Shown here: piece after piece, positions 1 to 7,242 of the stretch | How positions within the stretch are numbered: the first letter of the stretch is position 1 | Layout: the number at the start of each line of letters is the position of its first letter | Assembly: GCF_024137025.1 (NCBI RefSeq) | Contig: NZ_JAMYJR010000026.1 | Span: 62,001 to 126,000, forward strand | DNA: 64,000 bases | Reading direction: 5' to 3' | Source of the DNA: Paractinoplanes aksuensis | GTDB taxonomy: Bacteria; Actinomycetota; Actinomycetes; Mycobacteriales; Micromonosporaceae | Position numbers and translations under genes: made by a program | Notes under the pieces: generated by a model | What the model saw: only the letters and a program-made list of their open reading frames with translations | Told to the model about the DNA's origin: nothing | Database searches by the model: none

Positions 1-17
1 CGGGTAGACGGCTGCCG

Positions 18-1538
18 GTGCCGGTCACCGTGCTCGGCCCCCTGCACCTGCTGGCGCAACGTGTGCACCGTCTGGCCAACACCGGCCACGGTCACGAGGC
101 GCTGAAGGCGGCCGACGCCTATCTGGCCATCGCGCACGCCGTCGGTGACAACCGCACTGTCCTGTTCCTCGTGCAGGGGCAGATGTACGCCAACCTCTAC
201 ATGGGACGCCTGATCGAGGCGGCCGACCTCGGCGAGCGGCTGCTGCGGCTGCATCAGGCGGCCGGCTCGACGCTGGGCGAGGCCAAGTGCTTGTGCGACG
301 TGGCCCAGGTCGACGTCCTGCGTGGACGCTACTTCGTCGCCATGCGCAATCTGGCCCGGGCGGCGGTGCTGCTCGATCTGCCGTACACCGATTTCGGGCG
401 GCGCATCTCGGCCCTCTGCTCGTTCGCCGAGGCGGCCACGGCGGCTGAGATGTACGAGACCGCGGCGACCACGTACGAGAAGCTCAGCATCACGCACGCC
501 AACTTCGGCCTGGTCCACGCGGCCACCCTGCTCTACTGGGGGCTGCGGCTCAGCCACGTCGGCCGGCACGACGAGGGGGCGACCCGGCTGCGGCGCAGCG
601 CCGAGATCACCCGCCGCCAGGTCGAGCAGCGCCCCGACGACATGGTGGCCACCGCCATGCTGGCGCTGGCCCTGGCCAAGCTGGGTGACGTGGTGCCGGC
701 CGAGAAACTGGCCCGCGAGGCGGTCATGCCGCTGCGCCAGTCCGAGAACTTCCGGTACGCGCGGGTGGCCCATCTGGCCCTCGGCATCAGCCTGCGTACC
801 CAGGGTGCGCTGGCCGAGGCCCGGACAGAGTTCGTGGCCGCCCGCGAGCTGTGCGCGTTCAGCCCCCGCCCCGACGAGAAGCCGATCATCCGCTTCGAGA
901 TGGCGCTGACCGCCCTGGCCACCGACGACGGCCAGGCCGGGCGGGACATGTTCGAGGCGGTCGAGGGGCAGACCCGCGAACTGTGGCGGCTGCGCATGCA
1001 ACGGCTGGCCATGTTGCGCCAGGCCCGTCAGCGCGAGGAGTCCGAGGCCGCCCGCGAACGGGCCGAGCGCGAGGTGCTGCGCGACCCGCTGACCGGGCTC
1101 GACAACCGGCGCCGCTTCGACCTGCTGATGGACCGCATCGACCGCGGCCTGACGGCGGCCCCGCTGGTGCTGCTGATCGTCGACGTCGACCACTTCAAGG
1201 CCATCAACGACGCGTACTCGCACGCCACCGGCGACCGCGCGCTGCGCGAGGTGGCCCGGATCGTGCGCGCGCACTGCCGGGCCGAGGACGTGCCGGTCCG
1301 CTACGCCGGCGACGAGTTCGCCGTGTTCCTGCAGGGTGATCTGGCCATCGGGCGCGAGGTGGCCGAGCGCATCCGGGCCGCCGTCGCCCGCACCGACATC
1401 ATTCCCGGCGTACGCCTGACCGTCAGCGTCGGTCTGGCCGTGCTGGGCGAGGGCATGTCCGGCGAGACCCTGTTCCGCGAGGCCGACGATCGGCTCTACG
1501 CGGCCAAGTGGAGCGGCCGCAACACGATCTCGTCGTAG
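18..1538 (+). CDS. TPR-GGDEF protein, putative diguanylate cyclase
   Basis: Predicted cytoplasmic enzyme making cyclic di-GMP from two GTP. The first ~330 residues are alpha-helical and look like tetratricopeptide repeats, so activity is probably controlled by a protein partner. The C-terminal ~165 residues form a GGDEF domain: DPLTGLDNRRRF opens it, VDVDHFKAIND follows, and the signature reads AGDEF (residues 430-434) instead of GGDEF. A RxxD inhibitory site (RAED) lies exactly five residues before the signature, so product inhibition is expected. The AGDEF variant is active in some known cyclases, but activity here is an inference. No membrane segment or signal peptide is visible. The frame stays open to the left edge of the window, so the GTG at 18 is only the first visible start and the gene may begin upstream. 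Confidence 0.85.
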   Translation: MPVTVLGPLHLLAQRVHRLANTGHGHEALKAADAYLAIAHAVGDNRTVLFLVQGQMYANLYMGRLIEAADLGERLLRLHQAAGSTLGEAKCLCDVAQVDVLRGRYFVAMRNLARAAVLLDLPYTDFGRRISALCSFAEAATAAEMYETAATTYEKLSITHANFGLVHAATLLYWGLRLSHVGRHDEGATRLRRSAEITRRQVEQRPDDMVATAMLALALAKLGDVVPAEKLAREAVMPLRQSENFRYARVAHLALGISLRTQGALAEARTEFVAARELCAFSPRPDEKPIIRFEMALTALATDDGQAGRDMFEAVEGQTRELWRLRMQRLAMLRQARQREESEAARERAEREVLRDPLTGLDNRRRFDLLMDRIDRGLTAAPLVLLIVDVDHFKAINDAYSHATGDRALREVARIVRAHCRAEDVPVRYAGDEFAVFLQGDLAIGREVAERIRAAVARTDIIPGVRLTVSVGLAVLGEGMSGETLFREADDRLYAAKWSGRNTISS

Positions 1539-1550
1539 CCGGTGGCCCCC

Positions 1551-2096
1551 TTACTTCGGTTTGACGATCCCCGAGCGGCCGCTGTAGAGGCTGCGCGAAT
1601 TGTCCGGACCGCGCGGGGTGTCCGGGGCGTCGAGCCACACGACGTACGCCGCGCCGGGCGTCAGCCCGCCGATGGTGGCACTGCCGCTGCAGCCGCTGCC
1701 GGTGGTCACCGTCTGCCACTTCGGCTCCGGCTGGGCCCCGCTGACGATCTCTTGCGGCACGGCGGCCACCCGGTAGACCTTGCCGTAGCGGGCGGGCCAC
1801 TCGACCTTCAGTGAGCCCGCGCCCGGCGTCACGACCAACGGGATGAGGACCTGGCCGACGTCGATCTGCCAGGGGATCGCGCAGGCCGAGCTGGTGGGCA
1901 GGAACGAGACCGGGGGCAGCGCGGGCGGATACGAGCCGCCGCGCCGGGCCGCCGGGCTCGAGGTGGCCTGACCCGGCACGACGTTGACCCAGGCCTCGCC
2001 CGGAGCGGCGGTCGGGCTGGCACCGGTCGACGGGTTCGCACCGCCGCACGCGCCCAGCAGGAACGGCAGCACCGTGAGCAGGCAGACTCGGCGCAT
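1551..2096 (-). CDS. Small secreted lipoprotein with fibronectin-III-like domain
   Basis: A 181-residue protein of unknown function. The start ATG at 2096 is preceded by an A/G-rich ribosome site (AAAGGGGGGAGAG). A short signal peptide ends in a lipobox (LLGAC), so the mature protein should be lipid-anchored outside the membrane. A Pro/Ser/Thr-rich linker follows, then about 100 residues with the hydrophobic and Gly/Pro spacing of a fibronectin type III fold (LKVEWPARYGKVYRV, GLTPGAAYVVWLDA), including two Cys that could form a disulfide. It converges with the GGDEF gene, leaving 12 bases between them. The fold assignment is by pattern only. Confidence 0.7.
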   Translation of the reverse strand: MRRVCLLTVLPFLLGACGGANPSTGASPTAAPGEAWVNVVPGQATSSPAARRGGSYPPALPPVSFLPTSSACAIPWQIDVGQVLIPLVVTPGAGSLKVEWPARYGKVYRVAAVPQEIVSGAQPEPKWQTVTTGSGCSGSATIGGLTPGAAYVVWLDAPDTPRGPDNSRSLYSGRSGIVKPK

Positions 2097-2140
2097 CTCT
2101 CCCCCCTTTCCCCTCCCGTTCGGCGCGGAAGAGCGGAGGC

Positions 2141-3133
2141 TTAGGCCTGGCCGGTCGTTCCGCGTACCACCAGGCGCGGCGGGATCACCATCTCGCGATG
2201 AGCGACCGGCGCGCCCTCGATGCGCTCGACCGCCCGGGCCACGGCCAACGTCGTCATGGTCTCGATGTCCTGCGCGACAGTGGTCAGATCGATGTGCGCG
2301 AGCCGGCTGAAGCTGCTGTCGTCGTACCCCACGACGCTGATGTCGCCCGGCACCGAGAGCCCGTGCCGCCGCAGCACGTCGAGCAGGCCGGTGGCGCTCA
2401 AGTCGTTGAAGACGGTCACCGCGGTCGGCGGCTGGTCGAGCAGCTCCCGGGCCGCGCGGGCGCCGTCCTCCTCGCCGAAACCGCCGATCACCACCCTTTC
2501 GTACGCCTGCAGGCCGTGCCCCCGCATGGCCTCGCGGTAGCCCTGCCGCCGTTCCGCCGACGACAGCCACCGCCCGCCGTCGACGTGCGCGATGTTCTGA
2601 TGCCCGAGCGCGACGAGATGATCGACGGCGAGGTGGAGCCCGCGCCCGTCGTCGGTGCGCACGACGTCGACCTGCCGCTGCCGCACCGTCCGCATCATGG
2701 CCACCACGGGCAGCCGCCCGGCCAGGGTGGCCAGTTCGGCCGAGGGGATGCGCGGCCCCAGCAGCACGAGGGCGGCGCACCGGTCCTGCAGGAGGCCCGA
2801 GATCGCCGTACGCTCGTCGCGCCTGGGGGTGACGGCGCTCAGAGTGAGCTCGTAGCCGACCCGCTCGGCCGCGTCGTAGAGGCCGGTCAGCAGGTCGTCG
2901 TGGAACGGGTGCATAACCCCGAAGACCACGCCGAGCAGCCGGCTCTGCCCGCTGCGCAACAGGCGGGCCCGGCTGTCGGGCTGATAGTCGAGCTGCCGCG
3001 CCACCTCGAGCACGCGGGCGCGGGTGGCCGCGCTGGCCCCCGGCGCGTCCCGCATCACGATCGAGACGAGCGCCACCGACACGCCCGCCGCCGCCGCCAC
3101 ATCAGCCAGGGTGACCCGCCGCTCGCCGCTCAT
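2141..3133 (-). CDS. LacI-family transcriptional regulator
   Basis: A 330-residue repressor of the LacI/GalR family. An N-terminal helix-turn-helix (TLADVAAAAGVSVALVSIV) and hinge region are followed by a periplasmic-binding-protein-like ligand domain ending in the family-typical ISVVGYDDSSFSRL and LTTVAQD segments. I chose the ATG at 3133 over the GTG at 3214, because the GTG would add 27 residues before the HTH and its codon abuts the operator at 3215-3226. The gene is divergent from an MFS exporter, and the shared intergenic region holds two copies of a perfect palindrome with the central CG typical of LacI operators. Autoregulation and repression of the exporter are likely. The ligand, presumably a sugar, cannot be read from sequence. 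Confidence 0.88.
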   Translation of the reverse strand: MSGERRVTLADVAAAAGVSVALVSIVMRDAPGASAATRARVLEVARQLDYQPDSRARLLRSGQSRLLGVVFGVMHPFHDDLLTGLYDAAERVGYELTLSAVTPRRDERTAISGLLQDRCAALVLLGPRIPSAELATLAGRLPVVAMMRTVRQRQVDVVRTDDGRGLHLAVDHLVALGHQNIAHVDGGRWLSSAERRQGYREAMRGHGLQAYERVVIGGFGEEDGARAARELLDQPPTAVTVFNDLSATGLLDVLRRHGLSVPGDISVVGYDDSSFSRLAHIDLTTVAQDIETMTTLAVARAVERIEGAPVAHREMVIPPRLVVRGTTGQA

Positions 3134-3214
3134 GATCCGCTCGCTGCGGCCGTCAGGTGTGGCCGGGTGACCCGCCGCTCGCTGCTCATGAACGGAGAAT
3201 TTACCTGTGATCAC

Positions 3215-3251
3215 TAGAACGTTCTAACCCCGACACGACTAGAACGTTCTA
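3215..3251. promoter_or_regulatory. Twin LacI-type operators in the divergent lacI-MFS promoter region
   Basis: The 12-bp perfect palindrome TAGAACGTTCTA occurs at 3215-3226 and again at 3240-3251. The second copy extends to the 14-bp palindrome CTAGAACGTTCTAG at 3239-3252. Centres are 25 bp apart. The AACG^CGTT-like symmetry with a central CG is typical of LacI/GalR operators. The second copy ends 11 bases before the exporter GTG start, so binding there would block its expression directly. Confidence 0.85.
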
Positions 3252-3262
3252 GAGTCGGAGTC

Positions 3263-4495
3263 GTGGAGAACCTCACCGCCGGCCGCCGCTGGGCGGCCCT
3301 GCTCGCCCTCGCCCTGGGCGGCTTCGGCCTCGGCCTGACCGAGTTCGTGGCCATGGGCCTGCTACCGAACATGGCGCAAGACCTGCTGCCCGAGGCGTAC
3401 GCCCGATCGGCCCCCGACGCGGTCGCCACAGCCGGCTGGATGATCACGATCTACGCCCTGGGCGTGGTCGTCGGCGCCCCCACCATCGCCGCCGTTTCGG
3501 CCCGCCTCCCACGCCGGCGCCTGGTGCTCGTGCTGCTCTCGACGTTCGTCATCGGCACCGTCGCCTCGGCCCTGGCCCCCACATTCGGCCTGGTGCTGGC
3601 CGGACGCTTCGTGGCCGCGCTGGCCCACGGCGCCTACTTCGGCGCGGCCGGCCTGCTGGCCGCGACCATGCTCGGCCCCGGCAGCCAGGGCAAGGGCTTC
3701 GCCATCGTGCTCGGCGGCCTGACCGCGGCCAACGTCTTCGGGGTACCCCTGATCACGGCGTTGGGCCAAGCTGCGGGCTGGCGCATCGCCTACCTGGCGG
3801 TGGCTGGGGTATTCGCCTGCACGCTGCTGTTCGTGCTGTTCACCGTGCCCGAGGTGGCGGCCGCGCCGGGCGGTTCGCCACGTTCGGAACTGGCCGCCTT
3901 CAAATCCCCGCACGTCTGGCTGGCGGCGGCGGTGGCGGCGATCGGGTTCGGCGGGTTCTTCGCGGTCAACAGCTACATAGCGCCGGTCACGACCCACGTG
4001 ACCGGGCTGCCGGAGTCGTACGTGCCGTGGGTCCTGGCCGTCATGGGCATCGGCATGACCGCGGGCAACGCCCTGGGCGGTTTCGCCGCCGACCACAACT
4101 TGCGGCGCAGCGTGCTGCTCGGGTTCGTCGCGATGATCGGGACGATTGCCCTGTTCGGCCTGGTGGCGTCCAATCCCATCGGGCTGTTCGCCGGGGTGTT
4201 CCTGGTGGGGGCGGCGGCGCTCTTCATCGGGCCGGCGCTGCAGGCGCGGTTGATCGCGGTGGCGCCCGGAGCCCAGCTGATGGGGGCGGCGGTCAACCAG
4301 TCCGCTTCCAACGTCGCCAACAGCGCGGGGGCGGCACTGGGCGGCGTGGTGATCGCGGCCGGCTGGGGTTACCTGTCATCGGTGTGGATCGGTGTTGCGC
4401 TGGCCGTGGCCGGTCTGGCCCTGGCCGTCGTGAGCCTTCGACTGGACCCGGCCACGTCCAGCACCGAACCGTCCCGGGAGCCGGCCACGGTCTGA
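3263..4495 (+). CDS. MFS exporter, DHA1/AraJ-like
   Basis: A 410-residue inner-membrane transporter with about 12 hydrophobic segments. The opening LALGGFGLGLTEFVAMGLLPNMAQDL is typical of the DHA1 group that contains AraJ-type sugar exporters and Cmx/Cmr-type drug exporters, and the motif-A-like loop reads SARLPRRRLVL. The start is a GTG at 3263, 37 bases into a promoter region shared with a LacI regulator. Control by a sugar-type repressor favours sugar or glycoside efflux over antibiotic efflux, but this is inference. Confidence 0.88.
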   Translation: MENLTAGRRWAALLALALGGFGLGLTEFVAMGLLPNMAQDLLPEAYARSAPDAVATAGWMITIYALGVVVGAPTIAAVSARLPRRRLVLVLLSTFVIGTVASALAPTFGLVLAGRFVAALAHGAYFGAAGLLAATMLGPGSQGKGFAIVLGGLTAANVFGVPLITALGQAAGWRIAYLAVAGVFACTLLFVLFTVPEVAAAPGGSPRSELAAFKSPHVWLAAAVAAIGFGGFFAVNSYIAPVTTHVTGLPESYVPWVLAVMGIGMTAGNALGGFAADHNLRRSVLLGFVAMIGTIALFGLVASNPIGLFAGVFLVGAAALFIGPALQARLIAVAPGAQLMGAAVNQSASNVANSAGAALGGVVIAAGWGYLSSVWIGVALAVAGLALAVVSLRLDPATSSTEPSREPATV

Positions 4496-4760
4496 GCCGC
4501 CGCCGCGGGCACACTCGTGCTCCGGCCGGCCGAACCGTTCCGTCCCGCGCTGGCGATGGTCTGGACTGCCGAAACTCCCTGCGTACCCGTTTCGCCCAAT
4601 GTGGACGACGTGGCGGCCGTGCCGCTCGCCGCGGTCGGCTGGGGCCCCGCGACGTAGCTGGCCGGACTTTTCGACACGGTTGGCTGGGCTGCACGGCGCG
4701 AGTGGTCGGGCTGCACAGCGTGGCGGGTTGGATTGCGGGACGCGGTTGGCTGTCCCGGAC

Positions 4761-4920
4761 GGCGGGTTGGGCTGCACGACGCGGTTTGGCTGCGCCGGGC
4801 GACGGGTTGGCCTGCGCGACGCGGTTTGGCTGCGCCGGGCGACGGGTTGGGCTGCACGACGCGGTTTGGCTGCGCCGGGCGACGGGCTGGGCTGCGCGAC
4901 GCGGTTTGGCTGCGCCGGGC
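4761..4920. repeat. 40-bp tandem repeat, four near-identical units
   Basis: Four consecutive 40-bp units start at 4761, 4801, 4841 and 4881. Their last 24 bases (4777-4800 and equivalents) are identical and only a few positions vary in the first 16. Degenerate copies extend on both sides (about 4640-4760 and 4921-4960). The period is not a multiple of three, so no reading frame repeats at protein level, and the long ORFs crossing the region on both strands are best read as artefacts of G/C-rich DNA. The array fills the convergent gap 4496-5117 between the MFS exporter and a small membrane protein. I see no gene in that gap. Confidence 0.9.
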
Positions 4921-5048
4921 GACGCGGTTGGCTGGGCCGCGCGACGTGGCTGGTCGGGTCGCACAAGGCGAGCCGGCCCCGGGTTGAATATCCAGGGGCG
5001 CCACGTTATCGCGAAACGGGCGCCGATCTGGCACTTCGGAGTTCAGCG

Positions 5049-5098
5049 TGTGGATAACGCTCGAGCGAGCCAGCGGCAGCCGTTGCGCCTGTGGATAA
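5049..5098. promoter_or_regulatory. Two DnaA-box-like sequences
   Basis: TGTGGATAA, the complement of the strong DnaA box TTATCCACA, occurs at 5049-5057 and 5090-5098, 41 bp apart in the same orientation. They lie between the tandem repeat and the small membrane protein gene. No origin-like architecture surrounds them, so they may be DnaA titration or regulatory sites, or chance matches. Confidence 0.5.
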
Positions 5099-5117
5099 CG
5101 CGGGGGGATTTTCAGGC

Positions 5118-5399
5118 TCACGTCGTACCGTCTGGGCCCGCCCCCTGGTGGGGTGGGGTGGGCTGGTGGGTTGAGGTCTTGGTGTTGGCGCGGGTGGGGC
5201 GGCGGTGGGTCAGCCACCAGAGCATCAGGGCCGCTGCCAGCAGGCCTGGTCCCATGTGTACGGCGAGGACGCCGGCCAGGTGGGGGCCGCCCCAGTCGTT
5301 GCGGTAGGTCGACGGGTCGCCGAAGTCGATCACGAAGGGTTCGGCCACTGCGCGGACGATGAAGTACAGACCGATGACGAAGACAGGTATGCGCCACAT
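5118..5399 (-). CDS. Small membrane protein of unknown function
   Basis: A 93-residue protein starting at ATG 5399 with a GGAGG ribosome site seven bases upstream. Two hydrophobic segments (WRIPVFVIGLYFIVRAV and HLAGVLAVHMGPGLLAAALM) flank a short polar loop, and the C-terminal ~25 residues are a Thr/Pro/Arg-rich tail that should be cytoplasmic or disordered. The clear ribosome site and membrane topology support a real gene. I recognise no family. The 227 bases upstream to 5626 hold no gene I can support. Confidence 0.65.
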   Translation of the reverse strand: MWRIPVFVIGLYFIVRAVAEPFVIDFGDPSTYRNDWGGPHLAGVLAVHMGPGLLAAALMLWWLTHRRPTRANTKTSTHQPTPPHQGAGPDGTT

Positions 5400-5626
5400 G
5401 CCTCCGGACGCTAGGCCCGCAGCTCGCGTCCGAGGAGGGGGATAACCCCCAGATCGCCCCGAATTCGTCGGCCTCGCGCCGTCGGAAGGCGCCGGCCCTC
5501 AGCCGGGCCCGCAATCATCGGGTGCCTCCGGCAAGACCTGCGCCCAGCCCGCGCTCGGCACGCGTCTCGGGCAAGGGCAATGCCCACGCCCGGCTCGGGG
5601 GTGTGTGCCCCGGGCCGGGGTGATAT

Positions 5627-6034
5627 TTACGCTGGGCTGGGGATTGTCGGGAGGCCGGCGTCGCGCCAAGCGGCGAAGCCGCCGTTCAGGTCGGTGGCTC
5701 GGTGCAGGCCGAGGTCTTGCAGGGCGGCCGCCGCCAGGCTGCTCGTATAACCCTCCTGGCAGGTGACGATGACCTCCAGGTCGTAGCTGTCCGCGAACGG
5801 CAGCCGGGCGTCGCTGCGGGGGTCGAGGCGCCACTCGAGCACGTTGCGTTCGATGATCACGGCGCCGGGGATCTCGCCGTATTGGGCCCGCTGCGCCGCG
5901 GGGCGGATGTCGACCAGCACGGCACCTCGGCCCACTGCGGCCGCCGTCTCCAGGGGGCCTACTCGGGTGAGGCGCGTGCGGGCGTTGGCCAGGATCTCGG
6001 CGATGCTCAGGGAGCCGGCCGGGGCCGCGGTCAC
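5627..6034 (-). CDS. Rhodanese-domain sulfurtransferase
   Basis: A 135-residue single-domain rhodanese. Its active-site loop CQEGYTS (Cys92) has the Cys-x2-Gly-x2-Ser form of persulfide-carrying rhodaneses, and the N-terminal signature VLVDIRPAAQR is present. The GTG start at 6034 overlaps the stop of the cysteine dioxygenase gene (GTGA), so the two are translationally coupled. Together they suggest handling of sulfane sulfur generated during cysteine catabolism. About 30 residues precede the domain. Confidence 0.88.
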   Translation of the reverse strand: MTAAPAGSLSIAEILANARTRLTRVGPLETAAAVGRGAVLVDIRPAAQRAQYGEIPGAVIIERNVLEWRLDPRSDARLPFADSYDLEVIVTCQEGYTSSLAAAALQDLGLHRATDLNGGFAAWRDAGLPTIPSPA

Positions 6035-6504
6035 CACTGGGCGCCGGCCCGTTCGACCGTGAGCACCTCGAGGCTTGCCGCGCCGAGGCGGTACTTGGTC
6101 ATCGTGGTGAGGGCCGGGCCGTACACGTGGACGCTGATGGCGGGGCGGTGCGAGCGGTTCGTCATGCGGTGGACGTGGTGGGAGCCGAACCTGCGGCCGG
6201 CTCCTTCGCCCAGTTCGCGGGAGGTCACGCGGGGCGGGCGGCCGTCGGTCAGGGCCACCGTGTCCTCGGTGAGGGTGCCGCCGAAGACGTGGAACGCGCC
6301 GGCCGAGCCGCCGTGGTCGTGCCATTCGGTGCCCTGGCCGGGGAGCCAGGTCAGCAGCCAGACCTCGTGGTCGTCGGCGACGTGCAGGCGGTGGTACCAG
6401 CGGTCGACGGGGTTGAAGCGCGGGGCGACGGGCCACTGCTCGGGGGCGTCGGCGAAACGGGCGGCGACGGCGAGATGGTCGGGACGGGCGTCGACGACAG
6501 TCAC
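6031..6504 (-). CDS. Cysteine dioxygenase family protein
   Basis: A 157-residue cupin of the cysteine dioxygenase type, predicted to oxidise L-cysteine to cysteine sulfinate with O2 and non-haem iron in the cytoplasm. The metal ligands of the family are present: His62 and His64 in WHDHGGSAGAFHVFGG, and His112 in the HHVHRMTN segment, followed by ISVHVYGP. The start is GTG at 6504 with a GAGGAG ribosome site. It is the first gene of a two-gene unit with a rhodanese. An inverted repeat at 6530-6546 lies in its promoter region. Confidence 0.88.
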   Translation of the reverse strand: MTVVDARPDHLAVAARFADAPEQWPVAPRFNPVDRWYHRLHVADDHEVWLLTWLPGQGTEWHDHGGSAGAFHVFGGTLTEDTVALTDGRPPRVTSRELGEGAGRRFGSHHVHRMTNRSHRPAISVHVYGPALTTMTKYRLGAASLEVLTVERAGAQW

Positions 6505-6529
6505 GGGAGCTCCTCGCTTTTATACATTG

Positions 6530-6546
6530 CCTATCAGTCCTATAGG
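6530..6546 (-). promoter_or_regulatory. Inverted repeat upstream of the cysteine dioxygenase gene
   Basis: CCTAT-N7-ATAGG at 6530-6546, about 26 bases before the start codon at 6504, where the -10/-35 region would lie. A 5-bp-arm repeat in this position is compatible with a repressor site for a sulfur or redox sensor. The regulator is not identifiable from the window. Confidence 0.4.
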
Positions 6547-7242
6547 TTTAGGGCCACACTACCGTCCGCGGGGCCGGGGTGGCGGGAAGTCGGCCGAACA
6601 GGATCATGTGGTGTCGCGCACCACGGGGAAACCGCTGGTCAGCGGGGACAGCAAGCGCTGGCGCACCGCGCCAGATCGATCGCCAGGTCGGCGATGAGAG
6701 GGATACCCATCCGCTGCATGGTCAACATGCTGGCCCGCGGGCGGCGCCGCGTCAAACGCCTTCCAGAGTGTGAGAGCGAGGACAAATGGCGTCGGCCGAA
6801 TCGCTGAAAGCGGGACAGATTCGCGAAACCGCGAGATCGGATATATCCGGATAGGTTGCGAGAATTTCGATTGCGCACAGTGACGGCTCGGCTGAAGTTG
6901 ATATTGCGGTCCGTCGATCTGTCCCGAATCCGCCCCGGACAAGGGGATTCGCGCGCTCGAGGGGCACTGTCCACTGGCGGGATCTGAAAGAAGCTCACGG
7001 CAGTTAGCCTCTTTCTTTACCAAGCGCGAATGACGCCCTCCGGAGTCGTCCCGATACGCTCCGTAAATTAAATGCGCTGTTGTATCACCGGATCGGCTCA
7101 CGGCCTCAGCCGTTAAGGCGGAAATCAAGCTGAGCAAGCGCTGGGCAATCGAGAAAGCTATATGGTGACCTCGCCGCCGAGAACCGGTGCCGGAGGCAGC
7201 CTCGCCCCCTCCTCCGACCCCCCGATCAACGAGGACGGACAC
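6547..7242. other. Long intergenic region upstream of the neprosin-like gene
   Basis: About 700 bases with no gene I can support. By eye the part from roughly 6780 to 7160 is less G/C-rich than its surroundings and codon bias is lost in all frames. Minus-strand ORFs here have no convincing ribosome site or actinomycete codon use. The region must hold the promoter of the secreted peptidase gene and of the cysteine dioxygenase operon. I recognise no riboswitch or small RNA. Confidence 0.5.

Noticed and set aside
4761..4920. CRISPR array
   Set aside because: Units abut without unique spacers and no cas genes are nearby.
4293..5514. Long ORFs with repeated peptides across the 40-bp array on both strands
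   Set aside because: The 40-bp period shifts frame every unit, no ribosome sites precede the ORFs, and several frames on both strands are open at once.
6604..7242. Minus-strand ORFs upstream of the neprosin-like gene
   Set aside because: No ribosome site, atypical codon use and no recognisable domains.
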